Shown here: in pieces, positions 7,111-14,944 of the stretch
Position numbering within the stretch: the first letter of the stretch is position 1
How the letters are laid out: every line of letters begins with the position of its first letter
DNA from: Leptolyngbyaceae cyanobacterium SM1_3_5
GTDB lineage: Bacteria > Cyanobacteriota > Cyanobacteriia > Elainellales > Elainellaceae
Direction of reading: 5' to 3'
DNA: 15,310 nucleotides
Assembly: GCA_012031475.1 (NCBI GenBank)
Contig: JAAUTJ010000042.1
Location: forward strand, 1-15,310
Made by a program: the position numbers and the translations under genes
The notes under the pieces: model-generated
Databases searched by the model: none
Told to the model about the DNA's origin: nothing
Seen by the model: the letters and a program-made list of their open reading frames with translations, nothing else

Positions 7111-7182
7111 CTGGGGCGCTAGGATTCGAACCTAGGAATGCCGGGACCAAAACCCGGTGCCTTACCACTTGGCGACGCCCCA
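7111..7182 (-). tRNA. trnQ: tRNA-Gln(UUG)
   Basis: The 72-nt cloverleaf folds on the reverse strand. The acceptor stem is TGGGGCG with CGCCCCA and discriminator G73; the weak U1-A72 pair and G73 are classic tRNA-Gln identity features. The anticodon stem CCGGG/CCCGG closes loop TTTTGGT with anticodon TTG. The T arm is CTAGG-TTCGAAT-CCTAG and the D-arm region is CCAAGTGGTAAGGC. The 3' CCA is not encoded: TTTTT follows G73. It lies 29 bp downstream of the GH57 stop on the same strand. It reads Gln codons CAA/CAG. Confidence 0.97.
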
Positions 7183-7197
7183 TTGGGAACCTTGTAT

Positions 7198-7228
7198 ATC
7201 TTAGCAGTCCCCTAGCGAATTGTGTCAA
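7198..7228 (-). promoter_or_regulatory. candidate promoter for tRNA-Gln
   Basis: On the reverse strand TTGACA (complement of 7223-7228) is followed after 19 bases by TAAGAT (complement of 7198-7203), 15 bases before the tRNA 5' end. The -35 is a consensus match but lies within the last codons of the GH57 gene, and 19 bp is a long spacer. It could give the tRNA its own promoter; transcription with GH57 is the alternative. Confidence 0.4.
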
Positions 7229-8741
7229 GCCGTTTTTCCGGCGATTTTCGGACGATCGCTAAAAATCGTGCTGCAAAATCGCCTGACCGCGCCGATAAAA
7301 ACTCCTGGGCGTATTCTGTCCAGGCTCCCTGACCCCAGTAGCGAAAGCAGCTTGTCTGTAGCAAAAGATTGTGTAGGAGCGCGTTACGGTAGCGCCGCTG
7401 CTGCGTCAGGGTCGGATCGGACGCAAGGAGCGGATCGATCGCCCGATGAAAATCTGCGCTCAGTTGATTCATCGGCGTCAGCACGTTCTCGTAGCCGCGC
7501 ACCCAACTGAGGTTATTCGTCCAAGAACTGCCGTCCATGTGGAAGTTCGGATTTTCCTGTTTGATCGAAGCGATCGCCCCCTCAACGGCTTCCGGCGAAC
7601 TCGCATCCGGATCAACTCGCTGCCAAATCTGATGCTGACCGATCGCCTCACAGGTCGGAAAATCTGCTTCCGTCACGCCCGCAGCGGCAAGCAGTTCCAA
7701 ATATTCAGTTCCCGTCACGCCGACCGTGCCGCGATTGCCCTGACTGGCAATGTCGTACCAGGCATTTTGAAGCCGCCCGGAAATTCGTTCATCATCACGC
7801 CGCCATTTTCGCCGTCGCCAATTTGGGTGACGATCGGTGGAATGCTGACACCGTTGATCGTGCGTCGATCGAGCGTTTTCGCTTCGTAATACGGCTGCAT
7901 CTGCGCGACGAGTTTGGTGTCCGAGCCTTGCGTTTTGATCAGGGCAGTGATGGCGATCGATTCTCCGTGCGAATTGCGAGCGATCAGCCGATGCGGAAGA
8001 TGGCGGTCTTGCAGCGGTTGACCGTCCAGCGTTTCGATCGAATGCTCCTGCACCAAGAGCCAATCGTAGCCGCATTCTTTCAGCGCTTTGACGAACTCAT
8101 ACAAAGTGTCGGGATGGTTGGGCAAATGCATTTCGGGCGGGGAGAAGCCCCGGACGCGATCGATCGCTCCCACCGAAAATCGCCGCGAAGTGATGCCGCC
8201 ACGCCTGAATGTGCAGTTTGAGATCGGGAATTGGCGTTGAAGGCGCGACCGCATGGCTCCACATCGTTCCCAGCCACTCGACATACGGCTGATATTGAGC
8301 TTCGCAGGTGACGCGCTTTAGGTTGTCGAGAATGTCGCCGCGCCCCATCTGCCGCAGTCCCCAGAGCAGATTGCCGGAATAGTCGAGCATTACACGCGGA
8401 TTGCAGCCTTGATTTACCAGTTCGGGAATGAAATCTGCGATCCGCGAATAGCACCAGGCAAACGGCTCGGCGTTGTGGTTGTCGCCCTCGTTCGGATGCT
8501 CAAACATGTATTGCAGATGACCGATCGATTCACCGCCTGCGCCAGCGGGAATCGTCGGCTGGTGCATGTGCAGCGCGATCGCAAAGGTCGCCTTCACCTC
8601 GTCCAAGCGCAAATTCGATCGCGACCCAAATACCGAGTCGAGCTTCGATCGCTGCAAGTCCGCCTCGTGGCCGCAGATGTTCGGCAGACCGTCGATCGAT
8701 TCCGGCAGCGATCGCGCCGTTTGAGAAAGCGAGGAAACCAT
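7212..8741 (-). pseudogene. glycoside hydrolase family 57 protein, two compensating frameshifts
   Basis: Three frame segments join into a protein of about 509 residues with GH57 features (alpha-glucan hydrolase or glucanotransferase-like, cytoplasmic, no signal peptide). Segment 1 (from ATG 8741) has the family N-terminal motif ALHMHQPTIPAG (HQP about residues 60-62), GHLQYMFEHPN and MLDYSGNLLWGL. Segment 2 has VRGFSPPEMHLPNHP, YDWLLVQEHS and GDGENGGVMMNEFPGGFK. Segment 3 has NAWYDIASQG, TGTEYLELL, SSWTNNLSWVRGYENVLTPM and CFRYWGQGAWTEYAQEFL. The first break is near 8168-8180 (one extra base in the GGTGGGAG stretch). The second is at the T4 run 7765-7768 (one base missing; GGFKNAWYDI is restored by a fifth A on the coding strand). 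The breaks cancel, so total length stays a multiple of three. All family blocks survive, which favours sequencing error. The exact substrate is unknown; glycogen metabolism is plausible. Confidence 0.87.
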
Positions 8742-9189
8742 AAACCTGTGAAGCGCAACTTCTTAGATATGGCACGATCGCGCCGATCGCAGCCGACTTC
8801 TTGACGCTTCGCAACATCGTGACGCTTCGCGACATCAAGACGGGCGATCGAGACGGGCGATCGCGGCAAGCATATGGAAAACTCTATGGTGGCGTTTTAC
8901 AAATACTTGTAATAGATTGGGATAGAACTTTAAGGATCTTTACAAAACTGGGGTACGATAGGTTCAGTAGGTAATTATTCTCACTCAAAGAATTTTACTC
9001 TCGTGCTTGATCAATTTGCCAAGAAGCTAGTTTACGTTGCGGAGTCTTCCGATCCCGGTCTGATTCCATCTTCATCTGTCGCCTCTTTGCAGGAGAACCT
9101 TTCGTTCCGCAGCTTCACTTGTGGCTTGGCAAATAGAACTGACAAAAGTGCAACTGCCACATATCCACATCGTTTTGGGGTTGACTCCC
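8742..9189. other. divergent intergenic region upstream of GH57 and ndhD
   Basis: This 448-bp region carries two adjacent direct-repeat pairs (8802-8863). A more AT-rich part (about 8880-9000) contains a TTTACA at 8896-8901 and a TACGAT at 8954-8959, which do not form a well-spaced promoter. A 65-codon frame at 9003-9200 overlaps the ndhD start and looks non-coding. The region must hold promoters for both directions, but I cannot assign them. Confidence 0.5.
8802..8863. repeat. two adjacent tandem duplications
   Basis: An 18-bp unit starting tgacgcttcgc is present at 8802-8819 and 8820-8837 with two mismatches. It is followed directly by a perfect 13-bp duplication, agacgggcgatcg, at 8838-8850 and 8851-8863. 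The second unit contains the CGATCG core of HIP1. Confidence 0.88.
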
Positions 9190-10797
9190 ATGATTACTGA
9201 ATTTCCTTGGCTTAGTGCGATCGTTCTTTTCCCGCTACTTGCGGCCTTGCCCATCCCGCTTCTTCCCGATAACGAAGGCAAGACTGTCCGCTGGTACACC
9301 CTTGGAGTTGCCCTTTCCGAACTGGCTTTCATCCTGTTTAGCTTTTGGCGAAACTACAGCCTCAGCGTTCCCGGCTACCAGATGATGGAGTCCTACGCTT
9401 GGGTTCCGCAGGTTGGCCTCACCTGGTCGCTGGCGGTTGACGGAATTTCGATGCCGCTGGTTGTCTTGTCCGGCCTGGTGACGACCTTGGCGATCGTGGC
9501 TGCTTGGGAAGTCAAGCACAAGCCGCGCCTGTTCTTCTTCATGATGCTCGTGATGTACGCCGCGCAAATTGGCGTGTTCGTCGCTCAAGATCTGCTGATG
9601 TTTTTCATCATGTGGGAACTGGAACTCGTCCCGGTCTACCTGCTGATCGCGATTTGGGGCGGAGCGAAGCGTCAGTACGCCGCCACCAAGTTCATTCTCT
9701 ACACGGCTGCGGGTTCGCTGTTCATCCTGCTGGCTGCCTTCGGTATGGCGGCTTACGGTGACACCTTCACCTTCAACATGCAGGAACTCAGCCTGAAAGA
9801 TTACTCGCTGACCTTTGAACTGGTGATCTACAGCGCTCTGCTGCTGGCCTTTGGCGTCAAGCTGCCGATCTTCCCTTTCCACACTTGGCTGCCGGATGCT
9901 CACGGCGAAGCGCCTGCTCCCGTGTCGATGATTCTGGCGGGCGTGCTGCTGAAGATGGCGGGCTACGGCTTGATTCGCTTCAACATGGAAATGCTGCCGG
10001 ATGCCCATGTCTACTTCGCCCCGGTTCTCGCAGTTCTTGGCGTCGTCAACATTATCTACGCTTCGTTGACCGCCTTTGCTCAGACGAACCTGAAGCGCCG
10101 CATGGCCTACTCGTCGATCGCCCACATGGGTTTTGTCCTGATCGGGATCGCCTCCTACACCACCTTGGGCATCAGCGGAGCCGTTCTGCAAATGGTGTCA
10201 CACGGTTTGATCGCCGCGATGCTGTTCTTCCTCTCCGGTGTCACCTACGAACGGACGCACACCCTATCGATGGACAAAATGGGCGGCATCGCCAAGCAAA
10301 TGCCGACGACCTTCGCCCTGTTTACGATCGGTTCGTTGGCTTCGCTCGGTCTGCCTGGAATGAGCGGCTTTGTCGGTGAACTGACGGTCTTCCTGGGCTT
10401 CAGCACGAGTGACGCCTACAGCGTTCCGTTCAAAGCGGCGATCGTCTTCTTGGCCGCAGTCGGTGTCATCCTCTCGCCCATCTACCTGCTGTCGATGCTG
10501 CGCGAAGTGTTCTACGGCAAGGAAAACGTCGAACTGCTCAAGCAGTTCAAGCTCACGGATATTCGTCCGCGTGAAGGCTTCATCGTTGCCTGTCTGGTTC
10601 TGCCAATCATCGCGATCGGTGTTTACCCCAAACTGGCGACGGGCTTGTTTGATGCGAAGACGATCGCGGTGGCGAGTCAGGTGCGGACGGTTCTGCCGAT
10701 CGTGGCTGAGCAGCCGATCCGCCTGTTCAATCCGCCAATCATCGCGCCTTCGATTCTCGGTGCGGAAACCAAAGAGCTTGCCAGTGTAAGCAAGTAA
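9190..10797 (+). CDS. ndhD: NAD(P)H-quinone oxidoreductase (NDH-1) subunit 4
   Basis: This is an antiporter-like proton-pumping membrane subunit of cyanobacterial NDH-1 (thylakoid respiration and cyclic electron flow), homologous to NuoM. It has 535 residues and about 14 hydrophobic helices. Visible family features from ATG 9190: MITEFPWLSAIVLFPLLAAL, LAVDGISMPL (81-90), MWELELVPVYLL with the conserved membrane Glu143, GVKLPIFPFHTWLPDAHGEA with Lys224 and the two histidines, KRRMAYSSIAHMGFVLIG, and LPGMSGFVGELTVF. An in-frame GTG at 9121 would add 23 residues, but homologues begin near the chosen Met. NdhD1 (respiratory) is more likely than the CO2-uptake NdhD3/4 types from overall feel, but I cannot settle the paralogue. 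No other ndh gene is adjacent, and a terminator follows closely. Confidence 0.96.
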   Translation: MITEFPWLSAIVLFPLLAALPIPLLPDNEGKTVRWYTLGVALSELAFILFSFWRNYSLSVPGYQMMESYAWVPQVGLTWSLAVDGISMPLVVLSGLVTTLAIVAAWEVKHKPRLFFFMMLVMYAAQIGVFVAQDLLMFFIMWELELVPVYLLIAIWGGAKRQYAATKFILYTAAGSLFILLAAFGMAAYGDTFTFNMQELSLKDYSLTFELVIYSALLLAFGVKLPIFPFHTWLPDAHGEAPAPVSMILAGVLLKMAGYGLIRFNMEMLPDAHVYFAPVLAVLGVVNIIYASLTAFAQTNLKRRMAYSSIAHMGFVLIGIASYTTLGISGAVLQMVSHGLIAAMLFFLSGVTYERTHTLSMDKMGGIAKQMPTTFALFTIGSLASLGLPGMSGFVGELTVFLGFSTSDAYSVPFKAAIVFLAAVGVILSPIYLLSMLREVFYGKENVELLKQFKLTDIRPREGFIVACLVLPIIAIGVYPKLATGLFDAKTIAVASQVRTVLPIVAEQPIRLFNPPIIAPSILGAETKELASVSK

Positions 10798-10825
10798 TCC
10801 GCAACGAAACGCTTCTTGAAACGAG

Positions 10826-10858
10826 GCAGGTGTGGCTGAGGCTGCACCTGCTTTTTTT
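10826..10858 (+). terminator. intrinsic terminator of ndhD
   Basis: GCAGGTG (10826-10832) pairs with CACCTGC (10845-10851) around a 12-base loop and is followed at once by seven T (10852-10858). It begins 29 bases after the ndhD stop. This is the clearest rho-independent terminator in the window and isolates ndhD from the nat genes. Confidence 0.88.
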
Positions 10859-11206
10859 GGCGTTCTTAATTCCGCAAACGGCATCCTCAAGAATTTTAAA
10901 TTTTTCGAGGATGGGAGCGATCGCCCCTCCACCCCTCCACTCGACAAGCCAGAAACTGTGCTTTGTGTGACAAAAAGAAAACACAAACCATTGGACTGTT
11001 AAAAAAGTCTAATGTAGAAAACTGAGGCATATATCTGGGGGCTGAATTGTTCAGCTTTGCCGGAAAGCTTTACATCTGGTTAAAGTCCTGCCTCAACTCG
11101 ATCAGATTCAGACTATTCTGCTTTCTGAAATCGCTGGAGTCATTCAGCTCCGGTCGAACAAGTCACACAATAGAACCTCTTTCTTGAGTCGGAAGTGAGT
11201 GCAAAA
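10859..11206 (+). promoter_or_regulatory. hairpin-rich upstream region of natF
   Basis: This 348-bp gene-free stretch lies between the ndhD terminator and natF. It contains an inverted repeat CATCCTC...GAGGATG (10882-10888 with 10907-10913), a HIP1 site (10917-10924) and an inverted repeat TTTGTGT...ACACAAA (10962-10968 with 10981-10987). A TTGGAC hexamer (10991-10996) is near a TAATGT (11010-11015), but the spacing is poor. Two overlapping hairpins follow: GCTGAA/TTCAGC (11041-11055) and AGCTTT/AAAGCT (11053-11069). No GTA-N8-TAC NtcA box was found. The region is likely promoter plus a long structured leader; the regulatory mechanism is unknown. Confidence 0.45.
10917..10924. repeat. HIP1 octamer (dispersed; representative copy)
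   Basis: GCGATCGC is scattered in genes and gaps; further copies are at 15-22, 555-562, 765-772, 1469-1476 and 2110-2117. High HIP1 density is a known hallmark of many cyanobacterial genomes and is the main compositional support for the taxonomic call. Confidence 0.9.
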
Positions 11207-12295
11207 ATGTTACGTAAATTTCTTTATCTGCTGCTGGCACTGTCGATCGCCCTGGGGACGGTCACAGCCTGTAGCGGGTCGGACACCGGAGCAACGGGCG
11301 GCGGTGGTGAGCAAACGGCTCAAGCCGAAAGCCGACTCGATACGATCAAGAGTCGCGGCACTTTGATTTGCGGCGTAGAGGGAACCATTCCCGGCTTCAG
11401 CTTTGTCGATCCGAGCAGCACCTATTCCGGCTTGGATGTGGACGTGTGCCGCGCAGTGGCCTCCGCCATCTTTGACACCTCTGAAAACATCGACAGCAAG
11501 ATCGAATATCGCAACCTCGACTCTTCTGCCCGCTTCCCCGCGCTGCAAAACGGCGAAGTCGATATGCTCTCGCGCAACACGACCTGGACAATTAGCCGCG
11601 ACTCTCCGGGCGGCAACGCCTTCAACTTTGCGCCCGTCACGTTCTACGACGGCCAAGGTTTGCTTGCGTCCAGAGCCAGCGGTGTCCAAAATCTGGAAGG
11701 CATGAATGGCAAATCGGTCTGCGTGGAAACCGGAACCACGACCGAGCTAAACCTGGCGAGTCGCACCAAAGAAGCAGGGATCACGGTCAGCGAAGTCAAA
11801 TTCCAAGACTCGAACGCTGGATTTGCCGCCTTTGGGGAGGGCCGTTGCGAAGTGATCACCTCCGATCGATCGCAGTTGGCCGCCAAGAAGACAGGTCTGC
11901 AAAATCCCGATAACTTCGTCTTGCTTGAGGATGTGCTGTCGAAGGAACCGCTGGCCCCAGTGGTTAACAACGGCGAAATTGCACTGTATGACATCTTGCA
12001 GTGGACGGTCTTTGGTCTGTTCCAGGCAGAAGAATTCGGCATTACCCAGGCCGATGTTGCCCAAAGAGTCCAAGACCCCAACCCGGATATCCAAAACTTC
12101 CTGGGCACAACGGGCGAACTGGGTTCGCAACTCGGTGTCGCCAATGACTTCATGCTGAAAGTGATCACGACGGTGGGCAACTACGGCGAAATTTATGAGC
12201 GCAACGTGGGTTCAGGTTCGCCGCTGAACATCGATCGCGGACTGAACAACCTGTGGACAAATGGCGGTTTGATGTATTCGCCACCGTTCCGCTAA
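11207..12295 (+). CDS. natF: amino-acid ABC transporter substrate-binding lipoprotein (NatF/AapJ/BztA type)
   Basis: This is the periplasmic solute-binding component of a polar/neutral amino-acid ABC importer (family 3). From ATG 11207 it has 362 residues with a lipoprotein signal MLRKFLYLLLALSIALGTV and lipobox VTAC, so Cys22 should be lipidated. A Gly/Ser/Thr linker follows, then the binding domain opens with SRLDTIKSRGTLICGVEG, PGFSFVD, YSGLDVDVCRAVASAIF. Typical AapJ/BztA blocks follow: RFPALQNGEVDMLSRNTTWT, GKSVCVETGTTTELNLA, and YEIYERN-like GEIYERNVG near the end. A GTG at 11195 would add four residues; GGAAG at 11191-11195 could serve ATG 11207. Gene order and sequence match the cyanobacterial N-II system natFGH-bgtA. 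The symbol is inferred from that synteny; the family is secure. Confidence 0.93.
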   Translation: MLRKFLYLLLALSIALGTVTACSGSDTGATGGGGEQTAQAESRLDTIKSRGTLICGVEGTIPGFSFVDPSSTYSGLDVDVCRAVASAIFDTSENIDSKIEYRNLDSSARFPALQNGEVDMLSRNTTWTISRDSPGGNAFNFAPVTFYDGQGLLASRASGVQNLEGMNGKSVCVETGTTTELNLASRTKEAGITVSEVKFQDSNAGFAAFGEGRCEVITSDRSQLAAKKTGLQNPDNFVLLEDVLSKEPLAPVVNNGEIALYDILQWTVFGLFQAEEFGITQADVAQRVQDPNPDIQNFLGTTGELGSQLGVANDFMLKVITTVGNYGEIYERNVGSGSPLNIDRGLNNLWTNGGLMYSPPFR

Positions 12296-12319
12296 GGGTC
12301 GATCGATTCCTCCGCAAGT

Positions 12320-12348
12320 AAAGACTTTCCCAGTTTGGGAAGGTCTTT
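12320..12348 (+). promoter_or_regulatory. 13-bp hairpin between natF and natG
   Basis: AAAGACTTTCCCA (12320-12332) pairs with TGGGAAGGTCTTT (12336-12348) across a 3-base loop, with one G-T wobble. No T-run follows, so full termination is unlikely. It begins 24 bases after the natF stop. A 3' mRNA-stabilising or partially terminating hairpin after the binding-protein gene is a known way to keep the binding protein in excess over its permeases. Confidence 0.75.
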
Positions 12349-12403
12349 GCTCCATTTCGGACTCCACCGCGAAACTTATGCGCGAGACTTAGGCGCGAAA
12401 ATT

Positions 12404-13564
12404 ATGACGGTATCTAGCGAAGAAAAAATTCCTTTCTGGCGAGACGATCGCTTCTGGCGCATTGCCATTCAAGTCATTGTGATCGCCGTTGTAGTGATCA
12501 TCGCCTTGATTGCGTATGGCAACATGAACCGCAACATGGGGCGCGGCCTGCAATTTAATTTCTTGCGTCAATCAGCAGGCTTCAACATTGGAGAAGCGAT
12601 CGTCCCCTACACCACGAACGATCGCTACGCTTGGGCGCTCACCGTCGGCTTTCTCAACACGCTGCGCCTGATTTTCGTCGGCTTTGTGGTTGCCACTGTC
12701 GTTGGTCTAGTCGCAGGCGTTGCCAGCTTCTCGGATAACTGGCTGGTTCGCAACATTAGCCGCGTCTATGTCGAAATTATTCGCAACACGCCGCTCTTGC
12801 TGCAACTGTTTTTTTGGTACTTTGCCGTTTTCTTTGGGCTGGCAGGCGATGCGGGCTTGGCGCGACTTCCCGGCTCAATTTTCATCAGCAAAAAAGGCAT
12901 CTACATTCCGTTTCCGGGCAATACACTAGCGGCGTGGCTGTCGGCTGCCGTGCTGGTGGCAGGGGCGATCGTCGCCTACTTCGTTTGGCAGCGCCGCACG
13001 AAAGTGATGTCGGAAGAAGGCTCAGACGGCAAACGCGAACTGATGATTTTGAGCGCGATCGGTCTGGTCAGCTTGTTGGTCTTCCTGTTCGGCTTGGGCT
13101 GGAACTTCCCCCGCTTGGTCACACCACCGGATACGCTGGCTGGCGGATTGCGGATGTCGCTCGAATATGGCGCGATGCTGTTTGGTTTGGCGTTCTACAC
13201 CGGAGCGTTTATTGCAGAAATTGTCCGAGCCGGAATTCAATCGGTTTCGCAAGGCCAGTGGGAAGCCGCGAAAGCGCTCGGTTTACACAACGGTTTGGCA
13301 ATGCGGCTGGTCGTCTTTCCGCAAGCGCTGCGCGTGATTATTCCCTCGCTTAACAGTCAGTACATGAACCTGGCGAAAAACTCCAGTTTGGCCTTGGCGA
13401 TCGGCTATCCCGACATTTTCTCGACCGCTCAGACGACGCTCAACCAAACGGGACGAGCGGTCGAGGTGATTTTGCTGGTCATGAGTACCTACTTGGTGGT
13501 GAATCTGATTATCTCAATCGTGATGAACCAGCTAAATCGTGTCGTGCAACTGAAGGAACGGTAA
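12404..13564 (+). CDS. natG: amino-acid ABC transporter permease (NatG/AapQ/BztB type)
   Basis: This is the first of two inner-membrane permeases of the system, 386 residues. A cytoplasmic start (MTVSSEEKIPFWRDD) precedes a first helix (about 18-38). The HEQRo-family signature follows: YAWALTVGFLNTLRLIFVG (75-93), VYVEIIRNTPLLLQLFFWYF (121-140), an inserted pair of helices with the linker QRRTKVMSEEGSDGKRE (196-212), then YTGAFIAEIVRAGIQSVSQG (265-284) and the EAA loop EAAKALGLHNGLAMRLVVFP (287-306) that docks with the ATPase. The long insert between helices is typical of AapQ/BztB, as opposed to short HisQ-like permeases. The ORF is open back to TTG 12335, but ATG 12404 gives the natural N-terminus. 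It is intact and 10 bp from natH. Confidence 0.93.
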   Translation: MTVSSEEKIPFWRDDRFWRIAIQVIVIAVVVIIALIAYGNMNRNMGRGLQFNFLRQSAGFNIGEAIVPYTTNDRYAWALTVGFLNTLRLIFVGFVVATVVGLVAGVASFSDNWLVRNISRVYVEIIRNTPLLLQLFFWYFAVFFGLAGDAGLARLPGSIFISKKGIYIPFPGNTLAAWLSAAVLVAGAIVAYFVWQRRTKVMSEEGSDGKRELMILSAIGLVSLLVFLFGLGWNFPRLVTPPDTLAGGLRMSLEYGAMLFGLAFYTGAFIAEIVRAGIQSVSQGQWEAAKALGLHNGLAMRLVVFPQALRVIIPSLNSQYMNLAKNSSLALAIGYPDIFSTAQTTLNQTGRAVEVILLVMSTYLVVNLIISIVMNQLNRVVQLKER

Positions 13565-13574
13565 TTAATCTCCT

Positions 13575-14790
13575 ATGGCAACGACTTTTCCGCCTGCTTC
13601 TTCTTCGCCGCCGCCTGCTGCCTCTGTGGGCGCGATCGCTTGGGTACGCAAAAACTTCTTCGGCGGCTGGTTTAACACCTTGCTGACGCTGATCGTCGGA
13701 TTTATCCTGCTGCGAACGCTGATCGGCTTTGTCACCTGGGCATTTTCGGGCGCACAGTGGCAAGTCATCCCCGTCAACCTGCCGCTCTACTTCGCCGGAC
13801 GTTATCCCGCCGATCAGCGCTGGCGACTGTGGCTAATCGTGACCTTGATCTCCGCGCTGCTTGGCTTGTCGTGGGGCATGATTGGGCGAAACTCCGCAAA
13901 GCTGTTTACTCGTCCGGTCTTAATTGGGGCGGCGATCGTGGCCGTGCTTGCCGTAATCGAGCCTGCTCCTGTCTTCTACAAAATCTTGATCATCGGGGCG
14001 GAAGCCTTGGTCTTCGCAGGCGCGTGGATCGGTCGCAGCGTTGGTCGCGCCAAGCCAAAACTCGCAAACTGGCTGCCGCTGGTGTGGGTGACGCTGTTCT
14101 TCGTTTCGCTGTGGCTGATGCTGGGCGGATTGGGACTGGAGCGCGTCCAAACGAATCTGTGGGGCGGCTTGATGCTGACGATCTTTTTGTCGGTGGTCAG
14201 CATTGTGCTGTCGTTTCCGTTTGGCGTGTTGCTGGCCTTGGGACGGCAAAGCAGCCTGCCGGGAATTCGCTGGCTTGCGACGTTTTTTATCGAGGTGATT
14301 CGTGGCGTTCCCCTAATTTCGCTGCTGTTCATCGGCGCGTATCTGTTTCCGCTGTTTCTGCCAGGAAATGCCCGTCCTGACCTGGTTTTGCGGGCGATCG
14401 TCGGTCTGACCCTGTTCACCGCTGCCTATCTTGCCGAAACGGTGCGCGGCGGCTTGCAGTCGATTCCCAGAGGCCAAACCGAAGCCGCGAACGCGCTCGG
14501 CCTGAGTGCGCCCTCGCGCTCGGTTTGGTTGTGCTGCCGCAGGCGTTGAAAATTTCGATTCCGGCGATCGTCGGCTTGTTCATCGCCATCTTGCAGATAC
14601 GACTTTGGTGTCGATCGTCGGCCTGTTCGATCTGTTGGGGATCAGTCGATCGATCCTCTCAAATCCCTCATTCATCGGGCGGTATGCCGAGGTGTATCTG
14701 TTCATTGGACTGCTGTACTGGGTGCTGTGCTATTCGATGTCGTGGGGCAGTCGCCGCCTCGAAACGACCTTGAATCAAGGACAGCGCTAG
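13575..14790 (+). pseudogene. natH: amino-acid ABC transporter permease (NatH/AapM/BztC type), two frameshifts
   Basis: This is the second permease of the system, about 405 residues once two missing bases are restored. The first 312 codons are intact: a Pro/Ser-rich start, VRKNFFGGWFNTLLTLIVGF, the long AapM-like middle, NLWGGLMLTIFLSVVSIVLS, FIEVIRGVPLISLLFIGAY, AYLAETVRGGLQSIPRGQ and the EAA loop EAANALGLSAP. At the C3 run 14511-14513 one C appears missing; the next frame goes on LALGLVVLPQALKISIPAIV to LFIAILQ. Near 14596 a G appears missing; the third frame goes on DTTLVSIVGLFDLLGISRSI to the TAG at 14788-14790. All core motifs survive in order, so a sequencing or assembly error is more likely than true inactivation. 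The start is ATG 13575, 10 bp after natG. Confidence 0.88.
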
Positions 14791-14944
14791 CGTGTACGGT
14801 TTAACAAACTCTTCCTGAAGGATGTGTGTATATTGGTTGACATGGAGTCGCTGTGGAGCAGGTTTTCTCATCGCCAAGCTACCCTCCAGAACTCAATCAA
14901 CTTGGTGACGCTCAATTTTACTCAAGCGGGAGAAAACGCAGGCA

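Noticed and set aside
9003..9200. 65-codon open frame as a leader peptide of ndhD
   Set aside because: It starts with GTG, has no ribosome-binding site, overlaps the ndhD start and has no recognisable sequence; probably chance.
9235..10191. 318-codon reverse-strand frame opposite ndhD
   Set aside because: It is very rich in His, Gln, Asp and Arg, the typical mirror of a hydrophobic membrane protein in GC-rich codons; no family features.
10859..11206. NtcA box upstream of natF
   Set aside because: I looked for GTA-N8-TAC on both strands and found none, although nitrogen control would be plausible.
14506..14790. Separate small membrane protein downstream of natH
   Set aside because: Its N-terminal residues are out-of-frame natH; from DTTLVSIVGLF on it is the C-terminus of NatH, separated only by frameshifts.
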